From: Streptococcus parasanguinis ATCC 15912
GTDB lineage: Bacteria; Bacillota; Bacilli; Lactobacillales; Streptococcaceae
Assembly (NCBI RefSeq): GCF_000164675.2
Contig: NC_015678.1
Location: 1,860,001 to 1,924,000, forward strand
Reading direction: 5' to 3'
DNA: 64,000 nucleotides
The translations under genes were made by a program, and so were the position numbers. Shown in pieces: positions 20,301-29,213 of this stretch (positions are counted from its first letter, which is position 1; each line of letters starts with the position of its first letter). The notes beneath the pieces are model-generated. The model did not search any database and was not told where the DNA came from. It saw nothing but the letters and a program-made list of their open reading frames with translations.

Positions 20301-20361
20301 TGCCAACATCTTCCTTCCAAAGAAGTTTACTCAAACAAAGGAAATTGAATCAAACTTATGA
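17344..20361 (+). CDS. esaA: EsaA, T7SSb membrane channel subunit
   Basis: 1005 residues. One membrane helix near the N-terminus (about 12-30), a very long extracellular region rich in coiled coil (runs around 220-370 and 630-760), and a cluster of about five membrane helices in the last 200 residues. This YhgE/Pip-like plan is that of EsaA, whose extracellular domain forms a dimeric arrow across the wall. It is required for T7SSb secretion and acts as a phage receptor in related systems. It overlaps essA by four bases. Length is normal for streptococcal EsaA. Confidence 0.94.
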   Translation: MEVKNKKWLKYIGQSAVVLLLMGAVVGLYTTVQKDQKQNEAKTVQTTENTKLNIAVVNEDQAVKLNGKEYNLGASYVKNIERDNSQSWSVLPRGAAESGLADGKYQLMIVIPSDFSEKVLEVNAVNAEKTTVTYKVNAAGNSQVENEANKVAKDIVSDLRSQLVDMYMVSILSNLYTAQKNVETSNKIQSTNIGSYRSNLLDSALDSKNIFPSLYSLSTSSVESNNALKTVLESYTQAFDQLTQSQNQYGQNFDALVKQRSEDKISYEDFMNQLMSMNQSVLSENTKELYKNLQLNQENLTKQLNQPVEGDASGTKTYAGLTKDVNDRVADLEKGIKAERQKLEDHEKNIDTSVKEKLLGYYGLKEGEKVTLRTLLGKSSIEVISKARKAADEEIQTAIEALPGLDLKSFDLNKYGNLDTAIDFDGSFAASLGTPKGSADNLKKLAQEVDAKSTVIANILNAKAGKQKVSILAPAGIKIDSWTYDGKSYAGGAEQEVTIQDDKEIAIQFSEDGAPIPSPSEIKIIVNGVVSTNVTVSAEDLKKAVASYASEASKIALAYQHAQTLMNAYYPKDSKGERHSIYDPIEDIDLTDALTDIVKTAVVNNIKDYRTSIEKDESGDETKSVKAQLDGTLQRLQDLGPQLQRNLEEIENSNNELTKNINDQLQQYADLQKRLESISNAQESSNLAQTKTDVDLSALGSEYTSLLSSTEGVKTSSRSNVDAANSTNEIFNQLNKELQRAQGTTEKLSSNAESLMSEFDKELSENGNFVEAFRKVFNNAYENGVPNEVLLDFLSNPVAEKSSSVKATINVYRPFIWIFMLEVLSLFTAYLFATQPIIRKVKDRFKLDRLQESDLLTVGVLVGLSLILGLVIGMISSIQLSVGREYVPSWVLLAVLAGFVLVQLQYLLLKHFRVIGMGLAFFMLISYVYLSSAIGTTATLSGLPAFVKNINLLSILEGQFAGYFDGQTAGFTVFFGLLVFFGLLTVANIFLPKKFTQTKEIESNL

Positions 20362-20813
20362 AAAAAATGATGTATCTTCTCTTTGTCCTTAGTCTCTTGC
20401 CAGTAGCTGTTGTTTCTGCAGATGATTTTATTGATAATCGTCTGCAGGTCAACAACTCACGTCTTGAGACAGAAGAGGAAAAGACACTTGGTGGCCAATT
20501 GGATGCCACTGAGTCTCTTTTCAATGAGAAGGATCAGAAAAAATTAGCAGATGAAAAACGCAAGCAAGAGAAACAATTGACCGATTCAGACGGCCAGTTG
20601 TTTTCTGCTATAAAGGGAAAGAAAAAAACAGAGCCTGAAGCGGATCTGTTCCAGCCTGAAAATCAAAAATTATCTAAATTCGAGTCCAATGTGGAGGACA
20701 ATTCGGCCAGTTTGTCGGATTTTATTCCAGCCTTGCAAATGCTGGCTTGGAGTGCCCTTCTCTTTGGAATTGCTGGCTATATTTCCTATCGAATCTATAG
20801 AAAAGAGGCCTAA
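20358..20813 (+). CDS. essA: EssA, T7SSb membrane subunit
   Basis: 151 residues with an N-terminal signal-like hydrophobic segment (MMYLLFVLSLLPVAVVSA), a charged Lys/Glu-rich middle and one C-terminal membrane helix (about 128-146) followed by a short basic tail. Size, topology and position between esaA and esaB match EssA. Its ATG overlaps the esaA stop, and esaB starts right after its own stop, so the three are translationally coupled. It is essential for secretion in characterised T7SSb; its exact role is unclear. Confidence 0.92.
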   Translation: MKKMMYLLFVLSLLPVAVVSADDFIDNRLQVNNSRLETEEEKTLGGQLDATESLFNEKDQKKLADEKRKQEKQLTDSDGQLFSAIKGKKKTEPEADLFQPENQKLSKFESNVEDNSASLSDFIPALQMLAWSALLFGIAGYISYRIYRKEA

Positions 20814-21056
20814 ATGGAGCAACATATCAATGTCACCTTCCGTATGAATGGTGCAAGCCATGACCTCCGAATCCCGACGCGGATGGAGGTGCGACGCTTG
20901 ATTAGGGAATTGGATCAGATCTTTGGGTCTGCCATGGAGCCTAGAAGCAAGTATCAGTTGCGCGTGGTAAATAAAGGAATCTTGCTGGATGAAGGCAAGG
21001 TGGTACAAGAGTATCCGATCACAAGTGGTGATCTGATCGAGATTGAGGAGTGGTAA
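20814..21056 (+). CDS. esaB: EsaB, ubiquitin-like T7SSb protein
   Basis: 80 residues of the YukD/EsaB ubiquitin-like family: a beta-grasp start (HINVTFRMNGASHDLRIPT), a helix MEVRRLIRELDQIF and a final GDLIEIEEW. Cytosolic. The start codon abuts the essA stop. EsaB is needed for T7SSb activity in some species, probably through EssC or effector handling. The essB ribosome site GAGGAG is inside its last codons. Confidence 0.93.
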   Translation: MEQHINVTFRMNGASHDLRIPTRMEVRRLIRELDQIFGSAMEPRSKYQLRVVNKGILLDEGKVVQEYPITSGDLIEIEEW

Positions 21057-21057
21057 G

Positions 21058-22347
21058 GTGAAAGAAGAACAATTTACACTGGAAGAACAAGTCTTCCGTT
21101 TTGAAAAAGAAGAAACGAGCTGGCGGCTGGACCTCAAGCGTTCAGAAGTGGATAGCCAGGATTTACGCAATTTATGGATTTTGGATCTCCATCATCCCTT
21201 GTTTTTAGAGCAGAGCATGACAGCTGATCAAGACCAGATTCATCTGACCTATCAGACAGATGCGCTAGGCTTGAGTGCTGAAGAAATTCAAGAATTACCG
21301 GTTTCAGACCGTCTGCGTCTAGCTATCAATGTCTTGGATTTGGCGCCGGTCTTGGAGCTTCCGGTGACCTTTATGTTGCATCCCATCAATTTGTTTGTGA
21401 CCAAGGATGCGCAAGTCAAAATCGCTTACCGCGGGGTTCCAGGAATGATGGTGCCACGTAAGTGGGATCAGGTCGAATTCTTGCGCCAGGCTAAGTGCTA
21501 TGCTGTCACTCTTTTTGGGGACTGGGATTTCATGGAGCTCTATCAAGGCACGCTCGAATTAGAAGATCTACCAGATTTCTTGGTGGAAATCCGTGATGCC
21601 GCTAGCTTAGAAGAGATGAAAGCTCTCTTAGAGAAAGCCTACCAAGAACGCAAGGAAGAGGAAGAAAAGACCTTGACCTTGGTTTCCAGCCGTCAACACC
21701 GAATCTTTAAGTTGGCAACCGTATGGCTTTCAGCTGTAGTGGCCCTCTTGCTCTTGCCTTTGATCTATTTGGTCTTTTTCCAAGCACCCTTTAAAGAAAA
21801 GTTGCTTCAAGCGGATACAGCCTATCTCAAGGTAGACTACACTGGCGTCATCGATGAGTTGGAAGGGATCGCTCCAAGCAGTCTTCCAACGACACAGAAA
21901 TATGAGTTGGCGACGTCTTATTTGCAAGGCTTGAATTTCTCAGAAGACCAAAAGAAGGTCATCCTCAATAACGTCACGCTCAAGTCAGACAGTCTCTATC
22001 TCCACTACTGGATCTATATCGGTCGTCATGACTTTACCCAAGCGCTGGATACAGCCAAACGGATCGACGATTCAGACTTGATCATCTATGCCCTTCGTAA
22101 AGAAATCAAGGCGACACGTGATAGCGAAAAACTCTCTGGTGAACAGCGCGAGAAGAAACTCTCTGAGCTCGAGGGCGAATACAAGAAATACTGGGATGCC
22201 CGCTCTAAACTCTTGGAAGCAGAGACAGATGAAACCAAAGCTTCCACTAGCAGCTCAACAAGGGCTTCGTCTACAGAAGGCTCCTCAACAGAAAGCTCGT
22301 CTTCTACAACTGCAAGCTCGACTAAGTCTAGCGAACATAAGGAGTAG
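21058..22347 (+). CDS. essB: EssB, T7SSb pseudokinase membrane protein
   Basis: 429 residues from GTG 21058, which lies seven bases after GAGGAG; a TTG 15 bases upstream overlaps that site and is rejected. The N-terminal 200 residues form the cytosolic kinase-like domain without catalytic residues; one membrane helix lies about 223-246 (VWLSAVVALLLLPLIYLVFF); the outer domain is helical. The C-terminus ends in about 35 residues of mostly Ser/Thr, unusual low-complexity sequence that probably extends into the wall. EssB links EsaA and EssC in the channel. Confidence 0.94.
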   Translation: MKEEQFTLEEQVFRFEKEETSWRLDLKRSEVDSQDLRNLWILDLHHPLFLEQSMTADQDQIHLTYQTDALGLSAEEIQELPVSDRLRLAINVLDLAPVLELPVTFMLHPINLFVTKDAQVKIAYRGVPGMMVPRKWDQVEFLRQAKCYAVTLFGDWDFMELYQGTLELEDLPDFLVEIRDAASLEEMKALLEKAYQERKEEEEKTLTLVSSRQHRIFKLATVWLSAVVALLLLPLIYLVFFQAPFKEKLLQADTAYLKVDYTGVIDELEGIAPSSLPTTQKYELATSYLQGLNFSEDQKKVILNNVTLKSDSLYLHYWIYIGRHDFTQALDTAKRIDDSDLIIYALRKEIKATRDSEKLSGEQREKKLSELEGEYKKYWDARSKLLEAETDETKASTSSSTRASSTEGSSTESSSSTTASSTKSSEHKE

Positions 22348-22350
22348 TCT

Positions 22351-25300
22351 ATGAAAAAACGTATCATACTCTATAAAAAAGGTTTTCGCTATGAGCTAGC
22401 GCTAGAAGAGGGAAAAACAGCGACCGTATCGAATCAAGAAACAGCTCAGTTGACTCTGGCTTCGCAAGAACATCCCCTTCATTTCCAATGGAGTCAAGGG
22501 GAAATCTTCTACCAGTATGGTGAAGACAAGGGCGTGCTTGAAAATAGTAAGATTCTTGGAGATGTAGTCTGCTACTTGGCGACAGGAGAAGTCCATACCT
22601 ATGAACTGTTAGACAAGGAAGAGATTCTCGTAGCAGATGAAAAGGGTGCGGATGTGCGCTTGCACTATCCAGTGCGCTTTCTTCTTGTGAAAAAAGACCA
22701 GACTTGGGCTTGCCAGCTTTTATCTGGAAAACTCTACCATAACCATAAACTCGTCAGTGAAGCGACTTTTCCACTGGCCTTTGGGGATGAGCTGGCCATT
22801 GGAGATGTGACCTTTAAGCTCTATCCAGAAGAATTTGGTGTGGAAGGGGCTGTCGAAGTGAGTCCTTATCTGGTGCGACGCTTGCATTCACGCTATGACT
22901 TTTACAAGGACTATCCAGAGTACCACCGGTCTCCGCGGATCATCTACCGGAGTTCGGAAGACAAGATCTTGATCAATCCTCCGGGAGCGGAGCCTCAAAA
23001 GCCATCAGATGAACTCTTGAAGTTGATCATGCCACCCCTCATCATGGTTGGGGTGACCCTCTTGATCACCATTTTCCAACCGCGGGGTCTCTATATCATC
23101 GCGACGGTATCCATGTCTGTGGTCAGTGTGATCTTTTCAGTCCAAGGCTTCTTCAAGAATCGTAAGAAATACAAAGAAGACAAGAAAGAGCGCGTGGAAC
23201 TCTACCATCTCTATCTCAAGGACAAGGCCAAGGACTTGGAACAGCTATCTCGGAAGCAGAGAGAAGGCATGTTTTACCATTTCCCAGCAATTGAAGACTT
23301 GACAAATATGGTCAAACGCTATGACTCGCGGATCTACGAAAAAACACCGCTTCATTTTGACTTTTTGGCCTATCGTTTGGGCTTGGGTAAGGTTCCAACC
23401 AGCTATGAGCTCAAATATGGTCAGGAAGAGCGTAGTGGGAAGAAAGATGCCTTGGAAGAAGAAGGCTATGCTCTGTTCCAAGCTCATCAAAAGATCGACA
23501 ATCTTCCGATTGTAGCCAGCCTTAATCGGGGACCTGTAGGGTACGTCGGCCCTCGTCCCATCGTGCTAGAACAGTTGCAACTCCTCGTTGCCCAATTGGC
23601 TGTCTTTCACTCATACCATGATCTGACTATTATTCCGATCATTCCAGAAGAAGAAAAAGAAAGCTGGGATTGGATGCGCTGGTTGCCTCATGCGACCCTG
23701 CAAGATATGAATGTCCGTAGCTTTGTCTACAATCAGCGGACACGCGATCAGGTCTTGAACAGTCTCAACCAGATCCTCAAGCTCCGCAAGGCGCAAAAAG
23801 AGGAAGAAAAAGCCAATGATACCAAGATCTTCCACCCTCACTATGTGGTCCTCATCACTGATGAAACCTTGATTTTGGACCATGTCATCATGGAGTTCTT
23901 CCGTGAGGATCCGACAGAGCTCGGCTGCTCCATTATCTATGTGGCAGACGTGCTCTCATCTCTTTCTGAAAATATCCAAACGGTTATCTCCATCAAGGAC
24001 CGCAACCAAGGGCAATTGCTCTTGCAAGAAGGGGTTCTTCGCGAGCTCGACTTCCAATTGGACCACTTCCCTGAAGGCTATGACAAGGAAGCCATCTCGC
24101 GTGGCCTTGCGCCTCTTAAGCATATCCAACAGCTCAAGAGCTCAATTCCAGACTCGGTGACCTTCCTTGAAATGTACCAGGCGGAAACTTTTAATGATCT
24201 CAAGGTCTTGAGTCGTTGGGAGAGTCATGCCCCTTACCAAAGTTTGGCCGTGCCGATCGGTCTGCGTGGGAAGGATGATTTGGTCTATCTCAATCTCCAT
24301 GAAAAAGCCCATGGACCACACGGCTTGATCGCAGGGACAACCGGTTCTGGTAAGTCTGAAACCATTCAGTCTTATATCCTGAGCCTTGCCGTCAACTTCC
24401 ACCCACACGATGTGGCTTTCCTCCTCATTGACTACAAGGGTGGGGGAATGGCTAACCTCTTCAAGGATCTGCCTCACTTGCTTGGAACCATCACCAACTT
24501 GGATGGTGCCCAGTCTATGCGGGCCCTAGCCTCTATCAATGCGGAGATCCATCGTCGGGAGCGCCTCTTTGGCCAATATGGGGTCAACCATATCAACCAA
24601 TACCAAAAGAAATTTAAACTCGGTGAAGCAACCGAACCGCTTCCTCACCTCTTCTTGATTAGTGATGAGTTCGCCGAACTCAAGGTCAACCAACCAGACT
24701 TCATCAAGGAGTTGGTCTCTATCGCGCGTGTCGGGCGTTCCCTCGGGGTGCACTTGATCCTTGCGACGCAAAAACCTTCTGGGGTCGTGGATGACCAGAT
24801 CTGGTCTAACTCCCGCTTCAAGCTAGCCCTCAAGGTGGCAGACCGTGGTGACTCCATGGAGATGCTGCGGACGGCAGATGCGGCTGAGATCACCCAGACC
24901 GGTCGTGCCTACCTCCAAGTCGGAAATAACGAAGTCTATGAACTCTTCCAAACCGCTTGGTCAGGAGCAGACTACCAGCCTGAGAAGGACCAGCTAGGAA
25001 TCGAAGACCATACCATCTACTTGATCAATGAACTGGGCCAATACGAAGTTCTCAACCAAGACCTCTCCGGTCTGGATATGGCAGAAGAAATCAAAGAAGT
25101 GCCAACAGAACTGGATGTCATCGTGCAAGAAATCAACCATTTGCACCAACAAGAAGGCATCGCAGCTGTGGCCCAACCATGGTTGCCACCGCTCAAAGAG
25201 CGGATCACGCTGGATGAGTTGGACAAGGTCGTGCCAATCGAGGCTTGGCAAAAACGAACAGCTCCAAGCGTCCTGATCGGGGTCGCCGATATCCCGCAAG

Positions 25301-26772
25301 CGCAAAAGCAAGAAGCAGTCGCTATCGATCTGTCAAAAGATGGGAATATCCTCCTTTACGGAAGTCCAGGTACAGGAAAGACCACTTTCCTCCAGACTGC
25401 CGCTATGGATCTAGCTCGCAAACAGAGTCCAGAAAATCTGACCATGTACCTGCTGGATTTTGGAACTAATGGTCTAGCACCCTTGACTCAATTGCCACAT
25501 GTGGCCGATAGCCTCTTACTCGATCAGACAGAGAAAATCCAGAAATTTATCCGAATCATCAACCGCGAGTTGGATCGCCGCAAGAAACTCCTCTCTGAGC
25601 ATGGTGTCGGCACCATCGCCCTCTACCGTGAAGTGACCGGTAAGCAAGAGCCAACCATGGTCATCCTCATGGATAGCTATGAGTCTATGAAGGAAGAGCC
25701 TTATGAGACAGACCTCTTCAAGCTCTTCATGCGGATCTCCCGTGAAGGTCTCAGCATCGGTGTGCACCTGATCATCACAGCTAGCCGTCAGAACAACCTA
25801 CGGGCTCAGCTCTATTCAAACTTCAAGCACCAGCTGACCTTGCCACAAAATGATATCTCTGAAGTCCGCGGTATCGTGGGAGCAACCCCACTTGCGGCCA
25901 CGATGGAAGACATCAAGGGACGCGCCCTCATGAAGCGTGACGAAGTCGATGTCGTCCAGTTTGCCCTACCAGTAGCTGGAGACAATGATATCCAAATCAT
26001 CAACAACCTCCGCGACCAAGTCCAAAGTCTCAAAGAGATGTGGACAGGCCACACTCCAGCAGGCATCCCAATGGTGCCAGATGAGTTGACAGAAGCAGCC
26101 TTCTACGGACGTGAGGATGTGAAAGAGTCTATGGAAAATCTAGAATTTCCAATTGGACTTGACTTTGAAATGGTCAAAACGGTCAAGATTCCATTTGATC
26201 GCATGAAAAATCTGGTATTTATGGCGGACTCTCCAGAATCACTGGAAAATCAGCAAAAACATTTGTTAAATACAGCACTTCAATTTGGATCAAAATTACA
26301 TATTATGCTTGTGGATCCATTGGAAGAATGTGTTGCTTATAAGGATAAAGTTTCTACTTATATTAGTAGCAGTCAGGAAATTTCTGAAATTGCTAAACAA
26401 TTAATCTATGAGGTTGATCGTCGTCTTGAAAAAGATCTGTATTCAGACTGGTTGATCATGATGCCAACTATTAAGGCAATTGTTGATCAAGGACTCACAG
26501 AAAAAGATCTACGCTATCTATTTGACAATGGACCACGAGTAGGTATGCACTTTGTAATAGGAAGCGAGTATGCCTATCTTGGAAATAACATCAATGAGGT
26601 ACCGAAATATCTCAAAGGGAATGCTCAATGGTTTATGATCGGTATGAGATTGATGGATCAAATGTTCCTTGATAAGCCTTATAATAATCGAGAAGCGCGT
26701 CTTGCTTCAGATGAAATCTACTTGCATGATCGCAAGCAAGCTATTAAACTTAAAATCACTAAGAATGGATAG
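22351..26772 (+). CDS. essC: EssC, T7SSb FtsK/SpoIIIE-type motor ATPase
   Basis: 1473 residues. Tandem FHA-like domains fill about residues 1-190, two membrane helices lie about 225-270, then come a linker and three ATPase domains. D1 has Walker A GTTGSGKS at 662-669 and Walker B FLISDEF; D2 has GSPGTGKT at 1004-1011 and VILMDS. The third domain (from about 1265) lacks a P-loop. EssC recognises effectors and powers export. From about base 26140 the DNA becomes markedly more AT-rich with different codon use, so the C-terminal third appears exchanged, as in the EssC variants of S. aureus that match their effector sets. Confidence 0.96.
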   Translation: MKKRIILYKKGFRYELALEEGKTATVSNQETAQLTLASQEHPLHFQWSQGEIFYQYGEDKGVLENSKILGDVVCYLATGEVHTYELLDKEEILVADEKGADVRLHYPVRFLLVKKDQTWACQLLSGKLYHNHKLVSEATFPLAFGDELAIGDVTFKLYPEEFGVEGAVEVSPYLVRRLHSRYDFYKDYPEYHRSPRIIYRSSEDKILINPPGAEPQKPSDELLKLIMPPLIMVGVTLLITIFQPRGLYIIATVSMSVVSVIFSVQGFFKNRKKYKEDKKERVELYHLYLKDKAKDLEQLSRKQREGMFYHFPAIEDLTNMVKRYDSRIYEKTPLHFDFLAYRLGLGKVPTSYELKYGQEERSGKKDALEEEGYALFQAHQKIDNLPIVASLNRGPVGYVGPRPIVLEQLQLLVAQLAVFHSYHDLTIIPIIPEEEKESWDWMRWLPHATLQDMNVRSFVYNQRTRDQVLNSLNQILKLRKAQKEEEKANDTKIFHPHYVVLITDETLILDHVIMEFFREDPTELGCSIIYVADVLSSLSENIQTVISIKDRNQGQLLLQEGVLRELDFQLDHFPEGYDKEAISRGLAPLKHIQQLKSSIPDSVTFLEMYQAETFNDLKVLSRWESHAPYQSLAVPIGLRGKDDLVYLNLHEKAHGPHGLIAGTTGSGKSETIQSYILSLAVNFHPHDVAFLLIDYKGGGMANLFKDLPHLLGTITNLDGAQSMRALASINAEIHRRERLFGQYGVNHINQYQKKFKLGEATEPLPHLFLISDEFAELKVNQPDFIKELVSIARVGRSLGVHLILATQKPSGVVDDQIWSNSRFKLALKVADRGDSMEMLRTADAAEITQTGRAYLQVGNNEVYELFQTAWSGADYQPEKDQLGIEDHTIYLINELGQYEVLNQDLSGLDMAEEIKEVPTELDVIVQEINHLHQQEGIAAVAQPWLPPLKERITLDELDKVVPIEAWQKRTAPSVLIGVADIPQAQKQEAVAIDLSKDGNILLYGSPGTGKTTFLQTAAMDLARKQSPENLTMYLLDFGTNGLAPLTQLPHVADSLLLDQTEKIQKFIRIINRELDRRKKLLSEHGVGTIALYREVTGKQEPTMVILMDSYESMKEEPYETDLFKLFMRISREGLSIGVHLIITASRQNNLRAQLYSNFKHQLTLPQNDISEVRGIVGATPLAATMEDIKGRALMKRDEVDVVQFALPVAGDNDIQIINNLRDQVQSLKEMWTGHTPAGIPMVPDELTEAAFYGREDVKESMENLEFPIGLDFEMVKTVKIPFDRMKNLVFMADSPESLENQQKHLLNTALQFGSKLHIMLVDPLEECVAYKDKVSTYISSSQEISEIAKQLIYEVDRRLEKDLYSDWLIMMPTIKAIVDQGLTEKDLRYLFDNGPRVGMHFVIGSEYAYLGNNINEVPKYLKGNAQWFMIGMRLMDQMFLDKPYNNREARLASDEIYLHDRKQAIKLKITKNG

Positions 26773-26784
26773 GGAGGTAACTAT

Positions 26785-27138
26785 ATGACACCAATACAGA
26801 GTAGAGAAGAAGTCGCAAGTTCTATCGCTTCAGGAATAGCGAGTGCATCAGGAAGTATAACATCAGCTAGTACCGTCACATTAGATGGATCGAGTGAGTA
26901 TCCAGGAAATAGTACAGCAACACAGAAAATTCCAGAAGAAGCCAACTATGCAGTCTCAATTAGTGGTGTACTAAATGATTTTGTAGAATTGATTCATGGG
27001 GTTGCAGCAGAATTTGTAGCCATGGATAGTAATATCGCATCTAACATCGATGCCAATACATCTAATTTACCAGAAACCAGTGCAGCTCCTAGTGAGAGTG
27101 GAGAGTTTGTACCAAATTCAGGATATTTTGCGGAATAA
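26785..27138 (+). CDS. TIGR04197-type small T7SS targeting protein (Lap1-like)
   Basis: 117 residues, Ser/Ala/Thr-rich, without a signal peptide: IQSREEVASSIASGIASAS, then a central LNDFVELIHGVAAEFVAMDS helix. I recognise this as the TIGR04197 family encoded just before LXG toxins, known as LXG-associated alpha-helical protein Lap1, which binds the LXG domain and is needed for effector export. A GGAGG site precedes it, 12 bases after essC. Its stop overlaps the start of the next gene (ATAATGA), so the pair is coupled. Confidence 0.83.
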   Translation: MTPIQSREEVASSIASGIASASGSITSASTVTLDGSSEYPGNSTATQKIPEEANYAVSISGVLNDFVELIHGVAAEFVAMDSNIASNIDANTSNLPETSAAPSESGEFVPNSGYFAE

Positions 27139-27494
27139 TGAAACCAATCACCTTAGAAGAGATCGATAAAAAGAAGAAAAACATTGCTCAATCGCTCGAT
27201 CAACTGAACCTAGAGAAAAGGAAAGTGGAACGAGCAGAGAAGGAAATGTTGGAACTACATCGACAAAGCTTAAAACCTCTTCGTCAGATCTTAACGCTTC
27301 CTATATCTTCCAAAGACTACCAAGTCTATGAAAATCTAATCGTGAGTGTAGAAGGCATCGGAGCTATGGTTGAAGAATGGTCTGAAGGACGAAGAGCGGA
27401 TATTAAGAAGCAAGAAAATCAGCTGGATGAGCAATTAAATGAACTCTACCACGCTAGAAAGAAACTATTAATAGAACAGGAGTCGAAAAAGTAA
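27138..27494 (+). CDS. DUF3958-type small T7SS targeting protein (Lap2-like)
   Basis: 118 residues, nearly all coiled coil and highly charged (LEEIDKKKKNIAQSLDQLNL, later RRADIKKQENQLDEQLNEL). This is the DUF3958-like second partner that, with Lap1, forms the targeting complex for LXG effectors. It starts on the stop codon of the gene before and ends one base before the toxin start, which places all three under one translation unit and fits equimolar assembly. Similar in style to the helical protein at 7303-7683. Confidence 0.82.
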   Translation: MKPITLEEIDKKKKNIAQSLDQLNLEKRKVERAEKEMLELHRQSLKPLRQILTLPISSKDYQVYENLIVSVEGIGAMVEEWSEGRRADIKKQENQLDEQLNELYHARKKLLIEQESKK

Positions 27495-27495
27495 T

Positions 27496-29208
27496 ATGGT
27501 CAAAATGGTATTAGGATCATCGGATGCACAAGGACAGACCATGTCTTCCGTTGGGAAAGCTAGGGTAACAGCCTATAACTCAGCTGTCACAGCTCTCTCT
27601 AACTTTAATGGAGCAGGTGACTTGCAAGGGAGTGCTTATGACTCTGGGAAACAATATGGAGTGAGTGTGATTACGCCACTGATTAAAGGGGCAATCATGT
27701 ATTCTGAGTACCTCAGTGAAGCCGTACCCAAACTCCCCTCAAAATATCGGTCAGAAGTTGGGGGAGAAGATCTGGATTCAGCCGTACTTGAAAGAGAAAT
27801 CCAAAGCCTTGAAAGTAGTATTAGTAGCCTTAGAGGTACTTTTCGTGCTATGGAAAGTAGTGATCATGCGGATAAGAGTCTCCTGCAAAATATATCTTCT
27901 CGCATGGATAGTTTAACATCTCAAAAAAATGAGAAGATGGACAAACTTCGCAAGCTGAATCTATTTGCGGGAAGTTCCAATGAAGTTTTCTCAGGAGAAG
28001 GTGCTAAGAGCATGGACACTGTGGTGAAAAACTTGGCTTCCGGATTGAATATGATACAGGGAGATTTTGCGAGCTTTGGAGGGACCTTCCCAAAACATTC
28101 TGGAAAAACGTTGAACTGGGCTAAGAGTATCGAAGGCGAATGGGATAAGAAAGCCAAGATTGATGAAGATTATCAGAAGGTTCTGGAGAAGGCAAATCAA
28201 GGTAAGGAACTATCTGACGATGATGTGAAAGCTTTGGAAGCTTATAAAAAACGTTATGGAAGGGAATTACCAAAGGTAGTCGAAAGTGCTCTTGAACAGT
28301 ATCTTTTTGATAAGGCAATTGCTGAAATATTTGGTGATAGCGGTGTCGAATATAATGAAACTGGTTTATTTGATGTTTTAAGTGCAATATCTAGTAATGA
28401 TTGGTTTAAGAGAGTGAAACAGTTAACTGATTTAGCTCCTTCTAAATTAACAGGGGCATTTTTGAAATCAGATGGTGCGTGGGAAATTTTAGCATATCTT
28501 GAGAACAAAGGTCCGAAAGGTGCAAAAATTGCGAATAAAATTTTTGACACAATGGTTGCATGGAGTGAAGTACCTGGTAAATTAGGAAAATGGGAGCTAG
28601 GAAATTTCAAAATTGGAAAAGCTTTATCTAAGGGATACAAGTTTTTTGCTGATGGAATGGAAAAAGTACAAAAATGGTCAAGTCCGTTTAAAGCATTGGT
28701 TAAATCAGGATTACAAAAGATTACAGGTATAAAATCATTCGGAGATTACATAACTAAAGGTTTAGGAGAAGGTGAAAAATTAACTGGATTATTTGGAAAA
28801 GGTGCTAAGTTTTTTGGAAAGGGTGCTAAATTATTTGGTAAAGCGGGAACTGTATTTACCTTTGCAGACCTTGGAATTACTGCAATATCCAGTGGAGCTG
28901 AAGAATATAGAAAGACTGGAAATTTAGGAAAAGCTGCAGGGAAAGGTGCGCTTTCAGCAGTTGCCAGTGTTGGACCATTGGAAGGTGCAACTATAGGTGC
29001 GACCTTTGGAGGAGTACCTGGTGCATTTATTGGTGGGTTTATAGGCGGTGGAATACAAGTTATTAAAGCGATAGATCCAAAATTCTTTGATAATCCTGTA
29101 AAAGAGACAAAGAAAATGATTGATGGTGCGGGTAAAGCTTTGAAAAATTTTGGAGGAGCTATATCTAAGGGAATTGGTGGAATAGGTAAGGCATTAGGAT
29201 TTGGGTGA
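27496..29208 (+). CDS. LXG-domain toxin with glycine-zipper C-terminus
   Basis: 570 residues. The first 200 or so form an LXG targeting domain, with AVTALSNFNGAGDLQGSAYD and the ITPLIKGAIMYSEYL helix typical of such proteins. A linker follows to about 260. The C-terminal part carries the repeats FFGKGAKLFGKAG and a glycine-zipper run at about 495-525 (GATIGATFGGVPGAFIGGF) with GxxxG spacing. Streptococcal LXG toxins TelD and TelE with such regions depolarise or permeabilise the inner membrane. From about base 28290 the DNA is AT-rich, so the toxin half seems recently swapped. Toxin activity is inferred. Confidence 0.85.
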   Translation: MVKMVLGSSDAQGQTMSSVGKARVTAYNSAVTALSNFNGAGDLQGSAYDSGKQYGVSVITPLIKGAIMYSEYLSEAVPKLPSKYRSEVGGEDLDSAVLEREIQSLESSISSLRGTFRAMESSDHADKSLLQNISSRMDSLTSQKNEKMDKLRKLNLFAGSSNEVFSGEGAKSMDTVVKNLASGLNMIQGDFASFGGTFPKHSGKTLNWAKSIEGEWDKKAKIDEDYQKVLEKANQGKELSDDDVKALEAYKKRYGRELPKVVESALEQYLFDKAIAEIFGDSGVEYNETGLFDVLSAISSNDWFKRVKQLTDLAPSKLTGAFLKSDGAWEILAYLENKGPKGAKIANKIFDTMVAWSEVPGKLGKWELGNFKIGKALSKGYKFFADGMEKVQKWSSPFKALVKSGLQKITGIKSFGDYITKGLGEGEKLTGLFGKGAKFFGKGAKLFGKAGTVFTFADLGITAISSGAEEYRKTGNLGKAAGKGALSAVASVGPLEGATIGATFGGVPGAFIGGFIGGGIQVIKAIDPKFFDNPVKETKKMIDGAGKALKNFGGAISKGIGGIGKALGFG

Positions 29209-29213
29209 GAGAT

